This document shows, piece by piece, positions 9,142-17,941 of a stretch of DNA of 34,644 nt; the stretch's first letter is position 1, and each line of letters opens with the position of its first letter. A model generated the notes under the pieces. The model was not told where the DNA came from and searched no databases. It worked only from the letters and a program-made list of their open reading frames with translations. A program made the translations under genes and the position numbers. Source of the stretch: Ignavibacteriota bacterium (GTDB lineage Bacteria > Bacteroidota > Ignavibacteria > Kapaibacteriales > UBA2268); NCBI GenBank assembly GCA_024636855.1, contig JAGXGG010000061.1:1-34644 (forward strand). The letters are read 5' to 3'.

Positions 9142-10295
9142 CTAAATCAGTTATACTTTGTGTCGATGATGACAGAATAATTCTTCGAAGTATTCAAACT
9201 CAACTTAATCGAGAATTTGGGGAATATTATACTATAGAAACCTCAGAAAGCGGTGAAGAAGCGATTGATTTAATAGAAGATTTAGTTAGAAATGGAATTA
9301 GTATTCCAATCTTAATTTCCGATCAACTTATGCCAGGAATGAATGGGGATGAACTTCTAAGAAAGGTTCATTATATTCTTCCAGAGACTCTGAATATTTT
9401 ACTTACTGGTCATGCAGATATAAGTGCAATTACATCAGCAGTTAATAATGCAAATCTATATAGGTATATGGAAAAGCCATGGGACAGTCAAGACTTACAT
9501 CTAACTGTAAAAGAAGCTATTCGAATTTACACCACTGATAGAGAGCTAGAACAAAAGAATATATTATTAGAAAGACATAATAATGAATTGGAAGAATTAG
9601 TACTAGAAAGGACTTCCGAACTAAGCCAAGAAAAAGAAAAGAGTGATAAATTATTACTAAATATTCTTCCAAAAGAAATTGCAACTGAGTTAAAAGATAA
9701 AGGTAGGGCAGTTCCAAGACATTACAAAGAAGTGACTATTCTTTTCACAGATTTCAGCTCATTTACTGAACACTCAACGAAAATGACTCCTCACCAATTA
9801 GTTGAAACTCTCAATGAATGTTTCAGTTCATTTGATGAGATTATTGAAAGACATAACTTAGAAAAAATTAAGACAATCGGAGATTCTTATATGTGTGCCG
9901 GAGGCTTACCCATTGAGAACAAAACGAACCCAGTTGATGCAATAAATGCAGCCATTGATATAAGACAATGGGTTTTTGAATGGAATAAGATTAGACAAAA
10001 AGAAAAAAAAGATCAATGGCAAATTCGAATTGGGCTACATACAGGAGAATTAATTGCCGGTGTGATTGGAAAAAGGAAATTTGTTTATGATATCTGGGGT
10101 GACACTGTAAATATAGCTGCTCGAATGGAATCTACCTGTGAGCCAGGAATGATCCAAATAAGCTCAGTATTGAAAAATCTATTATCAGAATCATATAGAT
10201 TTACTCTAAGGAACGATATTTTCGTAAAAGGCAAAGGTAAAATGAATACTTATTATGTAAATGAAATAGAAAGTAAAAACAAAATTTATATATAA
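9135..10295 (+). CDS. Response regulator with class III adenylate/guanylate cyclase domain
   Basis: A 386-residue protein. The receiver (about 5-130) carries CVDDD, phospho-acceptor D63 in LISDQLMPGMNG, and KPWD like the preceding regulator. A coiled linker (about 135-180) leads into a class III nucleotide cyclase domain (about 193-375). Metal-binding aspartates are visible in LFTDFSSF (D206) and TIGDSYM (D250). A lysine just before the second motif (KIKTIGD) and the aspartate in YDIWGDTVN (about D319) are the pair that selects ATP in this class, and the Asn/Arg of VNIAARM complete the active site. Adenylate cyclase is therefore more likely than guanylate cyclase. The preceding kinase and HD-like regulator are probably its partners, although a gap of about 200 bp separates it from them. 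The ATG at 9135 fits the start of the receiver fold. Confidence 0.93.
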   Translation: MSAKSVILCVDDDRIILRSIQTQLNREFGEYYTIETSESGEEAIDLIEDLVRNGISIPILISDQLMPGMNGDELLRKVHYILPETLNILLTGHADISAITSAVNNANLYRYMEKPWDSQDLHLTVKEAIRIYTTDRELEQKNILLERHNNELEELVLERTSELSQEKEKSDKLLLNILPKEIATELKDKGRAVPRHYKEVTILFTDFSSFTEHSTKMTPHQLVETLNECFSSFDEIIERHNLEKIKTIGDSYMCAGGLPIENKTNPVDAINAAIDIRQWVFEWNKIRQKEKKDQWQIRIGLHTGELIAGVIGKRKFVYDIWGDTVNIAARMESTCEPGMIQISSVLKNLLSESYRFTLRNDIFVKGKGKMNTYYVNEIESKNKIYI

Positions 10296-10369
10296 CGTAC
10301 TTACTAGTGACAAATGTAATTTGAAATATATAATAATTGTGGAACTAAAAAATTAGTATAAACCTATTT

Positions 10370-10627
10370 ATGACAATGAATGATAAAAATAAATTATTCT
10401 ACTCTGACTATAATTGGGAAAATGATTGTAGTGATTTTGATGAATTGAAAATTATTGATAGATACAATGGTCATCAAATGTTATTGTTTATAAATTATAT
10501 TATGAATCAATGGGAATTTAAAAAGATTGAAACATTTCATAGAATAGAAAGAATGATAAGAGAAGATGTACCGATTCACTTAAACAGTAGAGAAATAATA
10601 TTCAAATGGATTGTCGATAATTGGTGA
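10370..10627 (+). CDS. Small hypothetical protein (85 aa)
   Basis: I do not recognise this protein. It is 85 residues long with an acidic, aromatic N-terminus (YSDYNWENDCSDFDE) and a predicted helical remainder containing NYIMNQWEFKKIETFHRIER. It has no signal peptide or membrane segment. It follows the cyclase gene by 74 bp on the same strand. A second ATG two codons in (MTM) is an equal candidate start; no clear ribosome site helps to choose. The amino-acid make-up looks like a real protein, but with no family match it remains tentative. Confidence 0.5.
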   Translation: MTMNDKNKLFYSDYNWENDCSDFDELKIIDRYNGHQMLLFINYIMNQWEFKKIETFHRIERMIREDVPIHLNSREIIFKWIVDNW

Positions 10628-10868
10628 AAAGAGAATAACTTTCTTTCAAATAAATCACAACGTTCAAATTCAAATTATGCTTAACACAAGGTTAAACAAA
10701 TATGATAAATGCAAAGGAAGAAGATTAAATTAGTTGGAATGCTATGAAACATTTAACTAGTATATAAATATGAAGATAAATTTATATTGAATTAATTTGG
10801 AGCGTATTGAAACAAGCTGAATTACTGAAAAAACGCTTCGCTCAGTATGACGGGAATGTCCTCCGCTG

Positions 10869-10978
10869 GGGGAGGTGGCTGACACCGAAGGTGTCAGACG
10901 GAGGTGGACAAACGAAGAAGGTCGTTATTATTTATCCTCCTCAGTCAGAACAAGTTCTGACAGCTCCTCCGAAGGAGC
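10869..10978. repeat. GC-rich palindromic repeat element with paired arms
   Basis: Two hairpins stand about 46 bp apart. The left one has an 8-bp perfect stem CTGACACC/GGTGTCAG with a GAA loop (10879-10897). The right one has an 8-bp perfect stem GTCAGAAC/GTTCTGAC (10944-10961). Each is flanked by purine-rich (left) or pyrimidine-rich (right) GGAGG/CCTCC sequence, so the two arms are also imperfect inverted repeats of each other. Similar elements occur between genes in many bacteria; function unknown. Confidence 0.7.
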
Positions 10979-11080
10979 ATAGTTCGTGGCTTTTCCTTGA
11001 TGTGACAAATATAAGAACTATCATAATATTCTGTATCATCCTGAAATCTTGTTCAGAATAATGTAATCAGGACTACCACT

Positions 11081-11118
11081 CCTAGACTCTTCTAACGCCT
11101 GCCGCGTTATCAGAGTGA
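11081..11118 (-). repeat. Dispersed hairpin repeat, copy 1
   Basis: On the minus strand this reads TCACTCTGA, then stem TAACGC, loop GGCAG, stem GCGTTA, then GAAGAGTCTAGG. The two outer flanks are identical to those of the copy at 34158-34193, while the stem sequence is different but again perfectly self-complementary. Confidence 0.7.
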
Positions 11119-11138
11119 CGCTATTACAAAGGTTTGGG

Positions 11139-11174
11139 GGATTAGAGATTGCCACCTCCCTTCGGTCGTCGCAA
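11139..11174. repeat. Short dispersed repeat of the ATTGC...GCAAT type
   Basis: A segment of about 36 bp bounded by GATTGCCAC and GCAATGACA, whose ends pair as ATTGC/GCAAT. It lies next to the hairpin repeats above. I recognise the pattern as one that recurs between genes in various genomes; no other copy is in this window. Confidence 0.45.
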
Positions 11175-11210
11175 TGACACAATTGGAAAGGGAGGGGAAT
11201 CTAAATATCT

Positions 11211-12398
11211 TTAATGTGAATGACCGACAGAGCCTTTGTCCATCTCAGCTTGGAGGAAGTAAGCTTGAGTTTGAGCTATTTTCATTACTTTTTCGTTGCT
11301 CAATATACTCTTCACTTCTACCCAGCCGTCTTTGATTAGCCCTGCTATTACCTTTACTTTTCTTAGCTGGACATGGCCTTCATCTTTACCTTCGTAAACG
11401 AAAGCGTAGAAGTCTTTACCGTCTCGGACTAATGCAGTTTCAGGCAAGGCAGTTACTTTTGTCGAATCGATAAGTATAGTACCTTTGATATATATTCCAG
11501 GGATTAGTCCATCTTTGTTATCTTTTATCTCTGCGTGTATGTGCACAGCTTTGGGGTTCTCTTCGAATACTTTCCCTACGGAATATATAACAGCATTCAA
11601 CTCTTTATCAGGGATAAATTCGCTGGTGAATCTGACCTGTTGACCTTTCTTTACTTTCATCGCGTCTTTCTCGAATATCATCAGGTCTGCATGTATATGA
11701 TCATTGTTGACTATGCTGAGTATCTCATCATTAGGGTTTATGTACTGACCAGACCTAATAGCTACATTTGTTACGTATCCAGGGATTGGACTTTTGATAG
11801 CAATACTCTCAGTTATTTCACCTTTCAGTACATTTTCTATATTAATGCTCAACATTTGGAGCTTTTTCTTTTCACCATTGTACCTTGCCTTTTTCGAGAG
11901 ATATTCGGATTTCACTTTTTGGAATGATTTACCCGAATTTGCATCCATTTCGAATAGTTTTTTCTGTCTTTCGAACTCCGTCTCTAGGTATTCTAGCTCG
12001 CTTGCTAACTCTATAAAGTTAGTTTGCAGCTCTATTAGATTTGGGTGGTGCATAACAACTAATGTCTGCCCTTTAGCTACCTTATCGCCTTCTATTACTT
12101 TTATGTCTTTTATATTAGCACCAACCATTGCCGTTACAGTCGCTTCATTACTAGGAGGTAATCGCAAATGACCCGTAGCATAAACAGCCTCATTGAGATT
12201 TCTCTTAGTCAATGAATCAAATACAATATTCATCGAATCGAATACTTTTTTGTCTATTTCAAGCGCGTTATCATCGTGTGGTTGATCGGTATTTTCTTCT
12301 TCACCGTGACCGTGGTCAGCGTGTGGGTCTTGGCTGCTCTTATCATTAGAACATGATACAAGTACTATTGCCAATAATATCAAAATTAATTTTTTCAT
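11211..12398 (-). CDS. czcB: Efflux RND transporter periplasmic adaptor lipoprotein, CzcB/CusB-like
   Basis: A 395-residue membrane-fusion protein that bridges the inner-membrane pump and outer-membrane channel. The N-terminus is a lipoprotein signal (LAIVLVSC, lipid on Cys16). A His/Asp/Glu-rich stretch follows (about 24-45, with DPHADHGHGEEE), a likely metal-binding segment at the mature N-terminus. Then come the usual parts: barrel-sandwich beta strands (GANIKDIKVIEGDKVAKGQ), an alpha-helical hairpin (about 120-185), the second lipoyl half (IKSPIPGYVTNVAIRSGQYI) and beta-barrel and membrane-proximal parts. It ends on HSH. It lies 11 bp downstream of the pump gene in the same operon. The metal is not certain; divalent cations or copper fit. 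Confidence 0.93.
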   Translation of the reverse strand: MKKLILILLAIVLVSCSNDKSSQDPHADHGHGEEENTDQPHDDNALEIDKKVFDSMNIVFDSLTKRNLNEAVYATGHLRLPPSNEATVTAMVGANIKDIKVIEGDKVAKGQTLVVMHHPNLIELQTNFIELASELEYLETEFERQKKLFEMDANSGKSFQKVKSEYLSKKARYNGEKKKLQMLSINIENVLKGEITESIAIKSPIPGYVTNVAIRSGQYINPNDEILSIVNNDHIHADLMIFEKDAMKVKKGQQVRFTSEFIPDKELNAVIYSVGKVFEENPKAVHIHAEIKDNKDGLIPGIYIKGTILIDSTKVTALPETALVRDGKDFYAFVYEGKDEGHVQLRKVKVIAGLIKDGWVEVKSILSNEKVMKIAQTQAYFLQAEMDKGSVGHSH

Positions 12399-12409
12399 TT
12401 CTATTTCTC

Positions 12410-15400
12410 TTACTTATTTGTGTAATATTTTAGATTGAGGTACGAATTGTAATAATTCTTCATCGCATTTATGTAGTTTGCTTCTATATCTATGACTTCT
12501 CTTATACTTTGTACGAAATCCATATAGTCTATCTCACCGTTTTTGTATCGCAGAAAAGATTTCTCTTTTATATCTGTCACCAATGGCATAGCCTCAGTTT
12601 CATAATATTTGTAAGAGCTTTCCCATTTTTTCATTTCTAGTAATTGAGATTTGTAGTTCGCATTAAACTCCATTTCTTTCATTTCCAGAGTTTGCTCGGC
12701 AATCATATATTCTTGCTCGGCAGCTCCTATATCACCCGATACAGAGTTGAAGATAAGGGGAAATGAAATACCTACCTGATAAGAGTAGAATCCCGATTGC
12801 CCTTGTATCTCTTGTATAGAATAGTTCCCAGAGATTTTGGGATACAGCTCACTATAGCTCACATCTAGCTGCGATTGGCTAACTTCTATGTTCTGCTTAT
12901 AATACTCTAGATAAGGATGAGATTGGTTTATCTCCAACTCAGATGATTCCATATAATCTAAGTTAGCATTAGCATTAGCAATATACATATTATCATCTGG
13001 CAACCACTTATTTAATTGAATAATAGATTGCTCTACTTCAGTTTTTGAGATTTGTAGCTGATTAGCTATTTCGTTAGACTTTGATTTAGTAATAGAATAC
13101 TCTAGTCCCGAAATGTCTTGCACTTCGTATCTTGCAGAATTCGCATTACGAATACCAACAAAAAGCGAATCAAACTGACGGTAGAAATCATAATGCCTGA
13201 TAGCAGCCGCTACTTTCATCCAAGCGCTTGATACCTGTTGTGATAGTTGCAGCTCAGTCAGATTATAGTCTATCTGTGCTAGCTGTTCTTGCGATTCATA
13301 GTAATCACTTTTTGCAAAAGAGCTGAATATGTCAATATTATTCTGACCTAATCCAATAATACTCCGAACACCAGAGCCACCATTACCAGCCTCTTCTACA
13401 CTTGTAAATATTTGTGTTTGTCCGAAATCTAAGCTCTTTTTACTTTGTTTATTAGCTTTGGTTATAGAATGCTCTTTTATCTTGAGTTGAGGATAATAGT
13501 TCTTAGCTAACTTTACAGCTTCTTCCATAGTAATTGCCTTTGCGTCATAGCTCTGAGCATATATACTATTACTTCCGAAAATAATTAGAACTATTAAAGC
13601 AATAGCTGTAGTCGTAATTTTAGGACTTGGTCTCATATTTCTATTCTCCACCCATCTGTACATGATTGGTAATAGGAACAAAGTTAGCAAAGTAGAAGTA
13701 AATAGTCCACCAATTACTACAGTAGCTAATGGCCTCTGAACTTCTGCACCTGATGACATACTCACTGCCATAGGGAAGAATCCCAATATATCTGTCAGTG
13801 CAGTTAGTAGGATAGGTCTTACTCTTCGCTTAGTTCCTTTCATTATTCGTTTGTTTATATCATCACTGTATTCTTCTTTTAGTTCTTCGAAACCATTGAG
13901 CAGAACTAATCCATTGAGGACAGCTACACCGAATAGGACTATGAATCCAACTCCAGCCGAGATACTAAATGGTAAATCTCTAGACCAAAGTGAGAGTACT
14001 CCACCAATAGCAGCAAATGGAATAGCGAAGAAAATGAGTGAAGTATATTTGAAAGATTTCAGTGCAATATATATTAGAATAAAGATTAGTAATAGCACTA
14101 CTGGTATTACTATTTTCAATCTTGACATAGCTCTATCTAGATTTTCGAATGCGCCACCATAGTATATATTATAACCAGCTGGTAATTCTAACTCAGCATC
14201 TAACTTTACTTTTATCTCTCTTACTAGAGATTCTATATCTCTATCACGGACATTGATACCCACATAGACACGTCTATTCGTATTGTCACGGCTTATTTGC
14301 ATAGGACCATTATTGTATTCTATTTCTGCTACTTCTGAAAGCGGTACTTGTGTACCGTCTGGTGTATTCACATATAAGTATCGGATATCATCTATATTAG
14401 TTCTTACGCTCTTGTCCAATCTGACTACCATATCATATCTCTTCTCACCTTCGAAAATAACCCCAGCGGTACCTCCAGCGAATGCTGTTTTCAGCGTATT
14501 ATTCAGATCAGAAATATCCAAATCATATCGAGCCATTTTTTGACGATTGTACTTCACGGAAATCTGTGATAGTCCAGTAGTTGCTTCTACTGACATATCC
14601 CCAATACCATCTATACCTTGTATTAGGTCACTTACTTCTTGTGCTTTTTTAGCAAGAACATCTAGATCTTCTCCGAATATCTTGATAGCTATATCTTGCC
14701 GAACACCTGTCAGTAAATCATTGAAACGCATTTCTATTGGTTGAGTAAACTCATAGTTGATACCTGGGATAGACTCTAACTCAGCTTTCATCTTCGTTAT
14801 AAGTTCATCTTTTGAACTAGCAGAGGTCCACTCCTCTTTTGGCTTTAGCTTAACTATACAATCACCAATTTCCATTGGCATTGGATCAGTAGGTATTTCT
14901 GAAACTCCGAACTTAGTAAATATGTCATTTACTTCAGGGAATTTTTCCAGCATCAGATTCTCAACTTTCGTCGAAGCTTTTATTGCTTCTTCGAGTGAAG
15001 ACCCGGGCTTGAGTATAACGTGGAAAGCTAAATCACCTTCGTCTAATTGAGGCATGAACTCTCCTCCTAGTTGGCTAAATATATAGATAGATAAGCCCAA
15101 ACTAGCAAGTACTATTACCACAAATATTTTTGCTTTCTTCAGTACAAAGCTTAGCATATAACCGTACCAATCTTCTAATTTCTTGACTACCTTATCACCA
15201 AAGCTGACCTTGTCATTTGACTTCAAGAAAGTAGCAGACATCATTGGTACATAAGTCAAACAGAGTATCATAGCACCAAGCATAGCAAAACCAAATGTTA
15301 ATGCCATCGGCTTGAACATCTTACCCTCTACACCCTCCAAAGATAGAATCGGGATGAAAACAATTAGTATAATCAATTGTCCAAAAAATGCCGAGTTCAT

Positions 15401-16738
15401 CATCTTCTTAGATGAATCCTTAGCTATGGCTTTCATCTCATTAGAGGTGACTTCTACTTTCGATTGTTTGATTTTTTGGGTAATACCGAAGACCGTACTC
15501 TCGACTATTATCACAGCTCCATCTACTATGATACCAAAGTCAATCGCACCCAAACTCATCAGATTAGCCCATACTCCGAACCAATCCATAAGTATAAATG
15601 CAAAGAGTAATGAAAGTGGAATAGTAGAAGCTACTATCAGACCACCACGCCAATTACCTAGGAAGATAACCAACACGAAGATTACAATCAAACCACCTTC
15701 GATTAGGTTAGTGAACACAGTAGAAGTAGTATCTTCTATTAGTTCGCTTCTATCTAAGAAAGGGACTATTCTAATTCCCTTTGGTAATGAAGATTGAATC
15801 TGTTCTATTCGATTCTTTACATTTACTATTACGTCGTTGGAATTAGCACCCTTTAACATCAGCGCCATTCCACCTACGGCTTCACCTTGACCATTTTTAG
15901 TGAAAGCTCCATAGCGAACTGCTCTCCCTATATGTACATCAGCTACATCACTCATGTAAATAGGTATATCATTCATGTTTTTAATTCGGATAGAGCGAAT
16001 ATCATCAAGACTACGGATTAGCCCCTCTCCACGAATGAAATTAGCTTGATGATTCTTAACTATGTAAGCACCACCAGTATTCTCATTATTTTTCTCCAAA
16101 GAGGTGAATACATCGGCTATAGTCAAGCCCATAGATTTCAACTTTTCAGGATGAATAGCTATCTCATATTGCTTTATATTCCCACCAAATCCGTTGACCT
16201 CCACCACTCCTGGCACCATAGCCATTTGACGACTGACTATCCAATCTTGGTAACTACGCAAATCTGTAAGGGAATATTTGTCTTTATACTCTGGGTCCAC
16301 TTCTAATGTGTATTGGTATATTTCACCAAGACCAGTTGTTATAGGCCCCATAACTGGTGACCCAAAATCTTTAGGTATTTCAGCCCTTACCGTTTCTAAT
16401 TTTTCTTGAACTAATTGACGAGGGAGATATGTTCCCAAATCATCTTCGAATACCACAGTAACTACTGAGAGTCCAAATCTGGAAATAGACCTAATCTCAA
16501 CTACTCCTGGTAGATTAGATAATTGCAATTCGACTGGATATGTCACGAATTGCTCTATATCTACTGTCCCCAAATTAGGGGCTTGTGTTATTATTTGAAC
16601 TTGATTGTTTGTTATATCGGGTACAGCATCTATTGGAACTCTGTTCATGCTCCAAATACCAGCCACTATTAGGACTATTGTCAATACACCGATAGCAATG
16701 CGATTCTCGATTGAGAAATCAATAATTTTGTTAATCAT
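12410..16738 (-). CDS. czcA: CzcA/CusA-family heavy-metal RND pump fused to a TolC-like outer-membrane factor
   Basis: A 1442-residue fusion. Residues 1 to about 1030 are a complete HME-type RND proton antiporter: first helix with PIDAVPDITNNQVQI, two large periplasmic loops, and twelve membrane helices. Helix 4 carries the proton-relay motif DFGIIVDGAVIIVE with D400, D406 and E413. This is the DFG-DG-E pattern known from CzcA-type pumps for divalent cations (Co, Zn, Ni, Cd), not the copper/silver CusA pattern. From about 1035 (MRPSPKI) a hydrophobic segment ending in IYAQ acts like a signal peptide or linker helix, and residues about 1065-1440 are an outer-membrane factor with the AVKLAKNYYPQL start of CzcC proteins. 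Such fusions are known in Bacteroidota. The OMF part must cross into the periplasm after the last pump helix. No frameshift or in-frame stop lies between the parts. Confidence 0.95.
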   Translation of the reverse strand: MINKIIDFSIENRIAIGVLTIVLIVAGIWSMNRVPIDAVPDITNNQVQIITQAPNLGTVDIEQFVTYPVELQLSNLPGVVEIRSISRFGLSVVTVVFEDDLGTYLPRQLVQEKLETVRAEIPKDFGSPVMGPITTGLGEIYQYTLEVDPEYKDKYSLTDLRSYQDWIVSRQMAMVPGVVEVNGFGGNIKQYEIAIHPEKLKSMGLTIADVFTSLEKNNENTGGAYIVKNHQANFIRGEGLIRSLDDIRSIRIKNMNDIPIYMSDVADVHIGRAVRYGAFTKNGQGEAVGGMALMLKGANSNDVIVNVKNRIEQIQSSLPKGIRIVPFLDRSELIEDTTSTVFTNLIEGGLIVIFVLVIFLGNWRGGLIVASTIPLSLLFAFILMDWFGVWANLMSLGAIDFGIIVDGAVIIVESTVFGITQKIKQSKVEVTSNEMKAIAKDSSKKMMNSAFFGQLIILIVFIPILSLEGVEGKMFKPMALTFGFAMLGAMILCLTYVPMMSATFLKSNDKVSFGDKVVKKLEDWYGYMLSFVLKKAKIFVVIVLASLGLSIYIFSQLGGEFMPQLDEGDLAFHVILKPGSSLEEAIKASTKVENLMLEKFPEVNDIFTKFGVSEIPTDPMPMEIGDCIVKLKPKEEWTSASSKDELITKMKAELESIPGINYEFTQPIEMRFNDLLTGVRQDIAIKIFGEDLDVLAKKAQEVSDLIQGIDGIGDMSVEATTGLSQISVKYNRQKMARYDLDISDLNNTLKTAFAGGTAGVIFEGEKRYDMVVRLDKSVRTNIDDIRYLYVNTPDGTQVPLSEVAEIEYNNGPMQISRDNTNRRVYVGINVRDRDIESLVREIKVKLDAELELPAGYNIYYGGAFENLDRAMSRLKIVIPVVLLLIFILIYIALKSFKYTSLIFFAIPFAAIGGVLSLWSRDLPFSISAGVGFIVLFGVAVLNGLVLLNGFEELKEEYSDDINKRIMKGTKRRVRPILLTALTDILGFFPMAVSMSSGAEVQRPLATVVIGGLFTSTLLTLFLLPIMYRWVENRNMRPSPKITTTAIALIVLIIFGSNSIYAQSYDAKAITMEEAVKLAKNYYPQLKIKEHSITKANKQSKKSLDFGQTQIFTSVEEAGNGGSGVRSIIGLGQNNIDIFSSFAKSDYYESQEQLAQIDYNLTELQLSQQVSSAWMKVAAAIRHYDFYRQFDSLFVGIRNANSARYEVQDISGLEYSITKSKSNEIANQLQISKTEVEQSIIQLNKWLPDDNMYIANANANLDYMESSELEINQSHPYLEYYKQNIEVSQSQLDVSYSELYPKISGNYSIQEIQGQSGFYSYQVGISFPLIFNSVSGDIGAAEQEYMIAEQTLEMKEMEFNANYKSQLLEMKKWESSYKYYETEAMPLVTDIKEKSFLRYKNGEIDYMDFVQSIREVIDIEANYINAMKNYYNSYLNLKYYTNK

Positions 16739-16821
16739 ATAACTAACCTATTGCTATGAATAAATTTGTGAATTATTATATCAGCTAAAGCATCGCTATA
16801 AAGCGATATCAAGGAGTTGTA

Positions 16822-17163
16822 CTATGATTTGGGAGGTGTAACTTTTGGTTGTATATATTGGTCGATTGTAGCGAATGTATGCTCTTGGCATTCAGCAATT
16901 GTATATTCTAGAATCAAATCAATTTGAGTATGGTCTTCTACAAGCTGTGTGCTACAACAGCTGCACATACAAAATGGGGTACAAGTTTCCTCATGCGGAA
17001 CTTCATCTGATTGAAAATCATTGCAGTCCACTACACTATATTCCGAGTGATTATCGGAAGCATCATCATGACTATCTGTACATGGAAATGCAACAAATGT
17101 ATTAATCAAGATTAGTAGTAAGAGAGAAACTATTTTCAAAAGTAAATTCTGTTGTTTGAGCAA
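16822..17163 (-). CDS. Small exported Cys/His-rich protein upstream of efflux pump (DUF6660-like)
   Basis: A 113-residue protein with a hydrophobic signal segment (IVSLLLLILINTFVAF), so it is exported to the periplasm or outer membrane. The mature part is rich in Asp, His and Cys: PCTDSHDD, then a C-T-P-F-C-M-C-S-C-C cluster, and a later C-x-E-H. This suggests metal binding. Small proteins with this cysteine cluster usually sit directly before CzcA-type pump genes in Bacteroidota, as here (83 bp upstream, same strand). The family name is from memory and not certain. The only usable start is TTG at 17163; no ATG is available before the signal segment. Confidence 0.7.
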   Translation of the reverse strand: MLKQQNLLLKIVSLLLLILINTFVAFPCTDSHDDASDNHSEYSVVDCNDFQSDEVPHEETCTPFCMCSCCSTQLVEDHTQIDLILEYTIAECQEHTFATIDQYIQPKVTPPKS

Positions 17164-17306
17164 AAGACTCAGAAGTCTGCTATTTATTACTGCAATTTAG
17201 TAAAAAAAGAAATGAATAAGAAAAATATTCTGGCTGAGTTGTTTTGAAAGGAGCTGTGTCCTTATAATGAGAAATAAACAGTCCCACTAATATAAAAAAT
17301 AAATAA

Positions 17307-17336
17307 AAAGCCATCTCGAATTAACAAGATGGCTTT
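17307..17336 (-). terminator. Rho-independent terminator of the azurin gene
   Basis: A 10-bp perfect stem AAAGCCATCT/AGATGGCTTT with a 10-nt loop, followed on the minus strand by TTATTTATT. It lies 26 bp past the azurin stop. Upstream on the minus strand the azurin operon ends here, separating it from the efflux-pump genes. Confidence 0.85.
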
Positions 17337-17361
17337 CTAATTTCTGATTGATAATCGAATA

Positions 17362-17847
17362 TTATTCTACTATCAATGTTCCTCTCATCATAGCCCAGTG
17401 GCCAGGGTAAGAACAAATAAACTCATAAGAACCAGCTACAGGTGCCGTGAATTCTACAGTAGCAGATTCGCCACCGCCAATAAGTTTAGTATGTGCTATT
17501 ACTGCATCGCCTTCAGATGGGATATAATCGTTAGCTTCGCCTGCAGCGACTGCTTTCTCTGCGAAAGTAGCAACATCTGTTCCAGGAGTTAACAATACCC
17601 AATTGTGACCCATAACCGATTTAGCCATTGTACCAGTATGATTCAAAATTAAAGTTACTTTTTGACCTGCTTTTACAGTCAATTCTTTTTTGTCGAATTG
17701 CATCTGATCGTTACCAGCTATAGATAATGTCGCTTCGCTGCTTTCTTCAGCCATAATTTCTGGCTCTTTTTCTGCTTCACTGTTTCCGCCGCCACACGCT
17801 GTTAATAGAGACAGCCCAAATAGTATTGCAATTATTGATTTTAACAT
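17362..17847 (-). CDS. azu: Azurin-type blue copper lipoprotein
   Basis: A periplasmic electron carrier of the cupredoxin fold, about 161 residues. The signal ends in a lipobox (SLLTAC, followed by GGG), so the protein is lipid-anchored. An acidic spacer rich in Glu and Ser leads into the azurin domain, which has the copper ligands in order: His in MGHNWVL, Cys in FICSYPGHW, the His of PGHW and the Met in AMMRG. The disulfide-like Cys of classical azurin near the N-terminus is absent. I chose ATG at 17847 (MLKSIIAIL) over a GTG four codons upstream because it gives a normal lipoprotein signal. The gene has its own terminator. Likely partners are cytochrome c peroxidase or oxidases, none of which is in view. 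Confidence 0.93.
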   Translation of the reverse strand: MLKSIIAILFGLSLLTACGGGNSEAEKEPEIMAEESSEATLSIAGNDQMQFDKKELTVKAGQKVTLILNHTGTMAKSVMGHNWVLLTPGTDVATFAEKAVAAGEANDYIPSEGDAVIAHTKLIGGGESATVEFTAPVAGSYEFICSYPGHWAMMRGTLIVE

Positions 17848-17889
17848 AATACTTATCACTTAATTTAATGATTAAAAATAAACTGAATT

Positions 17890-17921
17890 CAAATTTAACT
17901 AATTAGATTACTATCTTAAAA
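17890..17921 (-). promoter_or_regulatory. Possible Bacteroidota-type promoter for the azurin gene
   Basis: On the minus strand TAAATTTG (17897-17890) matches the Bacteroidota -7 consensus TAnnTTTG, with a poor TTTT about 20 nt upstream in place of TTTG. It lies about 43 bp before the azurin ATG, between the thioredoxin and azurin genes. Confidence 0.35.
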
Positions 17922-17941
17922 TCTAAAAGTAGACTTTAATC

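Larger units (their letters stand above)
10628..11210. other. Gene-poor intergenic region holding a cluster of dispersed repeats
   Basis: Nearly 600 bp without a convincing gene, between the signalling block and the minus-strand efflux genes. The first 190 bases are AT-rich and featureless. From about 10830 onward the base composition changes to much higher GC, and several palindromic segments follow one another, listed separately. An open frame at 10807-11061 spans them, but it starts with TTG and consists of repeat sequence. Confidence 0.6.

Noticed and set aside
8942-9145. Plus-strand open frame of 67 codons (Ser/Phe/Leu-rich)
   Set aside because: It is the shadow of the protein-like minus-strand frame at 8935-9141 and overlaps the start of the cyclase regulator.
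10807-11061. Plus-strand open frame of 84 codons
   Set aside because: TTG start, and the frame runs through palindromic intergenic repeats; the translation looks like repeat sequence and not protein.
15312-15797. Plus-strand open frame of 161 codons inside the pump gene
   Set aside because: Antisense shadow of the RND pump, whose motifs are intact on the other strand.
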